Of a stretch of DNA of 35,641 bases, positions 34,627 through 35,641 are shown piece by piece. Location of the stretch: positions 1 to 35,641 of the forward strand of contig NZ_JBDJAW010000059.1 of the NCBI RefSeq assembly GCF_039649665.1, in the 5' to 3' direction. Every line of letters begins with the position of its first letter. Within the stretch, counting starts at the first letter, position 1. Position numbers and translations under genes: made by a program. Under the pieces are notes generated by a model. That model did no database searches. It saw nothing but the letters and a program-made list of their open reading frames with translations, and was not told the origin of the DNA. The stretch comes from Microbispora sp. ZYX-F-249 (GTDB taxonomy: Bacteria; Actinomycetota; Actinomycetes; Streptosporangiales; Streptosporangiaceae).

Positions 34627-34642
34627 CCGGGGACCGCACCGC

Positions 34643-34679
34643 CCCCGGCCGCGCCGCTCGGGGGTCGGCGCGGCCGGGG
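34643..34679. terminator. Strong bidirectional hairpin terminator
   Basis: CCCCGGCCGCGCCG (34643-34656) pairs perfectly with CGGCGCGGCCGGGG (34666-34679) around nine bases. It lies between the esterase stop (34626) and the convergent paaX-type stop (34693). A 14-base-pair all-GC stem is by far the strongest terminator in the window. Confidence 0.8.
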
Positions 34680-34692
34680 CGCCGGTCGCGGG

Positions 34693-35526
34693 TCAGACGG
34701 GCAGCGTGTCCAGGACGGCGGCGGCCAGCCCGCAGGCGGGCGGCTCGTACCGCTGCGCGAGGGCCTGGAAGGTCTGCTCGGCCTGGATCGCCGGCCAGTC
34801 CCGGGGCAGCAGCTCGGCCGGCAGGTGCGGATCCTGTCGGACGAGCTGCAGCCAGTCGGTGTGCAGCAGCAACTGCCGCGCGAGGTCGTCCGGTGCGCCG
34901 GGAAGCGGCCGGGGCGCGTCCCACTGCGCGAGGAACGCCCGGTAGCGCGCCGCGATCTGCTCGACGTCGAACGCCTTGCCGACCAGGTCGGCCGCCTCGG
35001 TCGGTGCGAACGCCTTCGCCGTCAGCACGGTCACGTGATCGCCGAGATCCAGAGAGGCGAGGACGCCGCTGACGTCCCTGGCGCCCGGCGCGATCCACAG
35101 CCCGCTCTGCAGCAGGCCGAATCCGTTCCAGATGAGCTGGGAGCGCAGGTCGTGCCGGAGGCTGCGGTGACTGTCCGGTATGGAGAACCCGACGACCGTC
35201 CAGGTGCCGTCCCAGTCGCGGTTCACCGCGCCGGTCTCCCACACCCTCCTGCGCCCGTCCTCCAGGACCTCCACCGCATGCGGTGTCAGCCCGAAGTACA
35301 CCTTCCGCCCTTGCCGGTGCCGCGTCAGCAGGTTCCGCTTCGCCATCCGCGCGAGCGTCGACCGTACGGCCTCCTCGGAGACGCCGAGACGGGCGAAGAC
35401 GTCGATGACGCTCCCGGAGTAGACGGCGACGCCGCGATGCAGCACGTAGATCCCGAGGAAGCTGAACATCAGGGACTGCGGGCGCGGGGATGGCGCCGTC
35501 TGGTCGTCTTCGCCGCCGAGGGTCAC
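34693..35526 (-). CDS. PaaX family transcriptional regulator
   Basis: This 277-aa protein has the PaaX layout: an N-terminal winged helix (PQSLMFSFLGIYVLHRG, then DVFARLGVSEEAVRSTLARMAKRNLL and a GRKVYFGLTP wing), a central Cas2-like domain (WDGTWTVVGFSIPDSHRSLRHDLRS, here across two strands) and a C-terminal helical domain. Characterised PaaX senses phenylacetyl-CoA; actinomycetes carry several paralogues with other ligands, and no phenylacetate gene is visible here. GTG at 35526 is chosen over GTG at 35607 because the added 27 residues are unlike the family and would run through a probable promoter. The target is probably the unit starting beyond the right edge. Confidence 0.87.
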   Translation of the reverse strand: MTLGGEDDQTAPSPRPQSLMFSFLGIYVLHRGVAVYSGSVIDVFARLGVSEEAVRSTLARMAKRNLLTRHRQGRKVYFGLTPHAVEVLEDGRRRVWETGAVNRDWDGTWTVVGFSIPDSHRSLRHDLRSQLIWNGFGLLQSGLWIAPGARDVSGVLASLDLGDHVTVLTAKAFAPTEAADLVGKAFDVEQIAARYRAFLAQWDAPRPLPGAPDDLARQLLLHTDWLQLVRQDPHLPAELLPRDWPAIQAEQTFQALAQRYEPPACGLAAAVLDTLPV

Positions 35527-35566
35527 AGCAGAACAGGGTAGACCGTTCCCCACGTCATGCAAACAA

Positions 35567-35596
35567 TTGACGACCGTCAGAAAGGTGCCATACGTT
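35567..35596 (+). promoter_or_regulatory. Possible divergent promoter overlapped by a PaaX-type palindrome
   Basis: TTGACG (35567-35572) and TACGTT (35591-35596), 18 bases apart, point rightwards out of the window. The palindrome TGACGACCGTCA (35568-35579; five-base arms, two-base centre) covers the -35 box. It lies 42 bases upstream of the paaX-type start, so binding would affect both directions. No gene start is visible before 35641. Confidence 0.45.
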
Positions 35597-35641
35597 CGAG
35601 GTGTCACGCTCGCTCGCTCGGGCTCGGCGTGCGCGAGAACA

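Noticed and set aside
35527..35607. Extension of the PaaX-type protein to GTG at 35607
   Set aside because: The added residues are unlike the family, and the region carries a palindrome and promoter-like boxes.

Overview
The window is high-GC actinobacterial DNA: strong GC bias at third codon positions, many GTG starts, ATGA/GTGA stop-start overlaps, and eukaryotic-type Ser/Thr kinases. The gene content (CBM2-bearing secreted esterase, LplABC-type oligosaccharide importer with DUF624 and GH67, ROK/LacI/PaaX regulators) fits a filamentous soil actinomycete, perhaps Streptosporangiaceae (Nonomuraea-like); that family placement is inference. No rRNA, tRNA, CRISPR array, insertion sequence or phage gene was found.

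Region 1 (1-5067), signalling and stress. The 3' tail of an upstream gene overlaps a helicase that carries an N-terminal RelE-like toxin fold. The helicase in turn overlaps a small soluble Ser/Thr kinase. Convergent to them is a group-2-like sigma-70 factor, and divergent from that is an Hsp20 chaperone.

Region 2 (5068-12930, all minus strand), signalling and conflict-like genes. A 946-aa TPR protein is followed by a membrane Ser/Thr kinase with an extracytoplasmic beta-propeller. Upstream lie a MerR-like HTH protein of unknown function, a decayed C-terminal fragment of a DUF2075 helicase, and an ADP-ribosylglycohydrolase. The DUF2075 fragment begins in frame just after the ADP-ribosylglycohydrolase stop codon.

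Region 3 (12931-19743). A translationally coupled sugar operon encodes a ROK regulator, a ChbG/YdjC deacetylase and a GPH-type symporter, with a clear palindromic operator between promoter and start. It is followed, in the opposite direction, by a 1071-aa P-loop NTPase carrying 16 near-identical 32-residue (96-bp) repeats.

Region 4 (19744-34692), hemicellulose utilisation. A GH42 beta-galactosidase converges on and overlaps a LacI regulator. Divergent from lacI is an operon of two LplB/YtcP permeases, a lipoprotein binding protein, a GH39 beta-xylosidase, a DUF624 membrane protein, a GH67 alpha-glucuronidase and an SGNH esterase. Matching operator half-sites lie in both lacI and operon promoter regions. 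The likely pathway is import of 4-O-methylglucuronic-acid-decorated, acetylated xylo-oligosaccharides and their intracellular cleavage. The importer ATPase and an endoxylanase are not in the window. Beyond a MarR regulator with tandem palindromic boxes lies a secreted CE1 esterase with a Pro-Ser linker and CBM2, probably acting outside the cell on the same polymer.

Region 5 (34693-35641). A PaaX-family regulator, separated by a strong bidirectional terminator, has a palindrome overlapping a possible divergent promoter at the right edge.

The most unusual items are the RelE-helicase-kinase unit, the hyper-repetitive NTPase, the in-frame DUF2075 remnant and the reconstructable LacI and ROK operator architectures.
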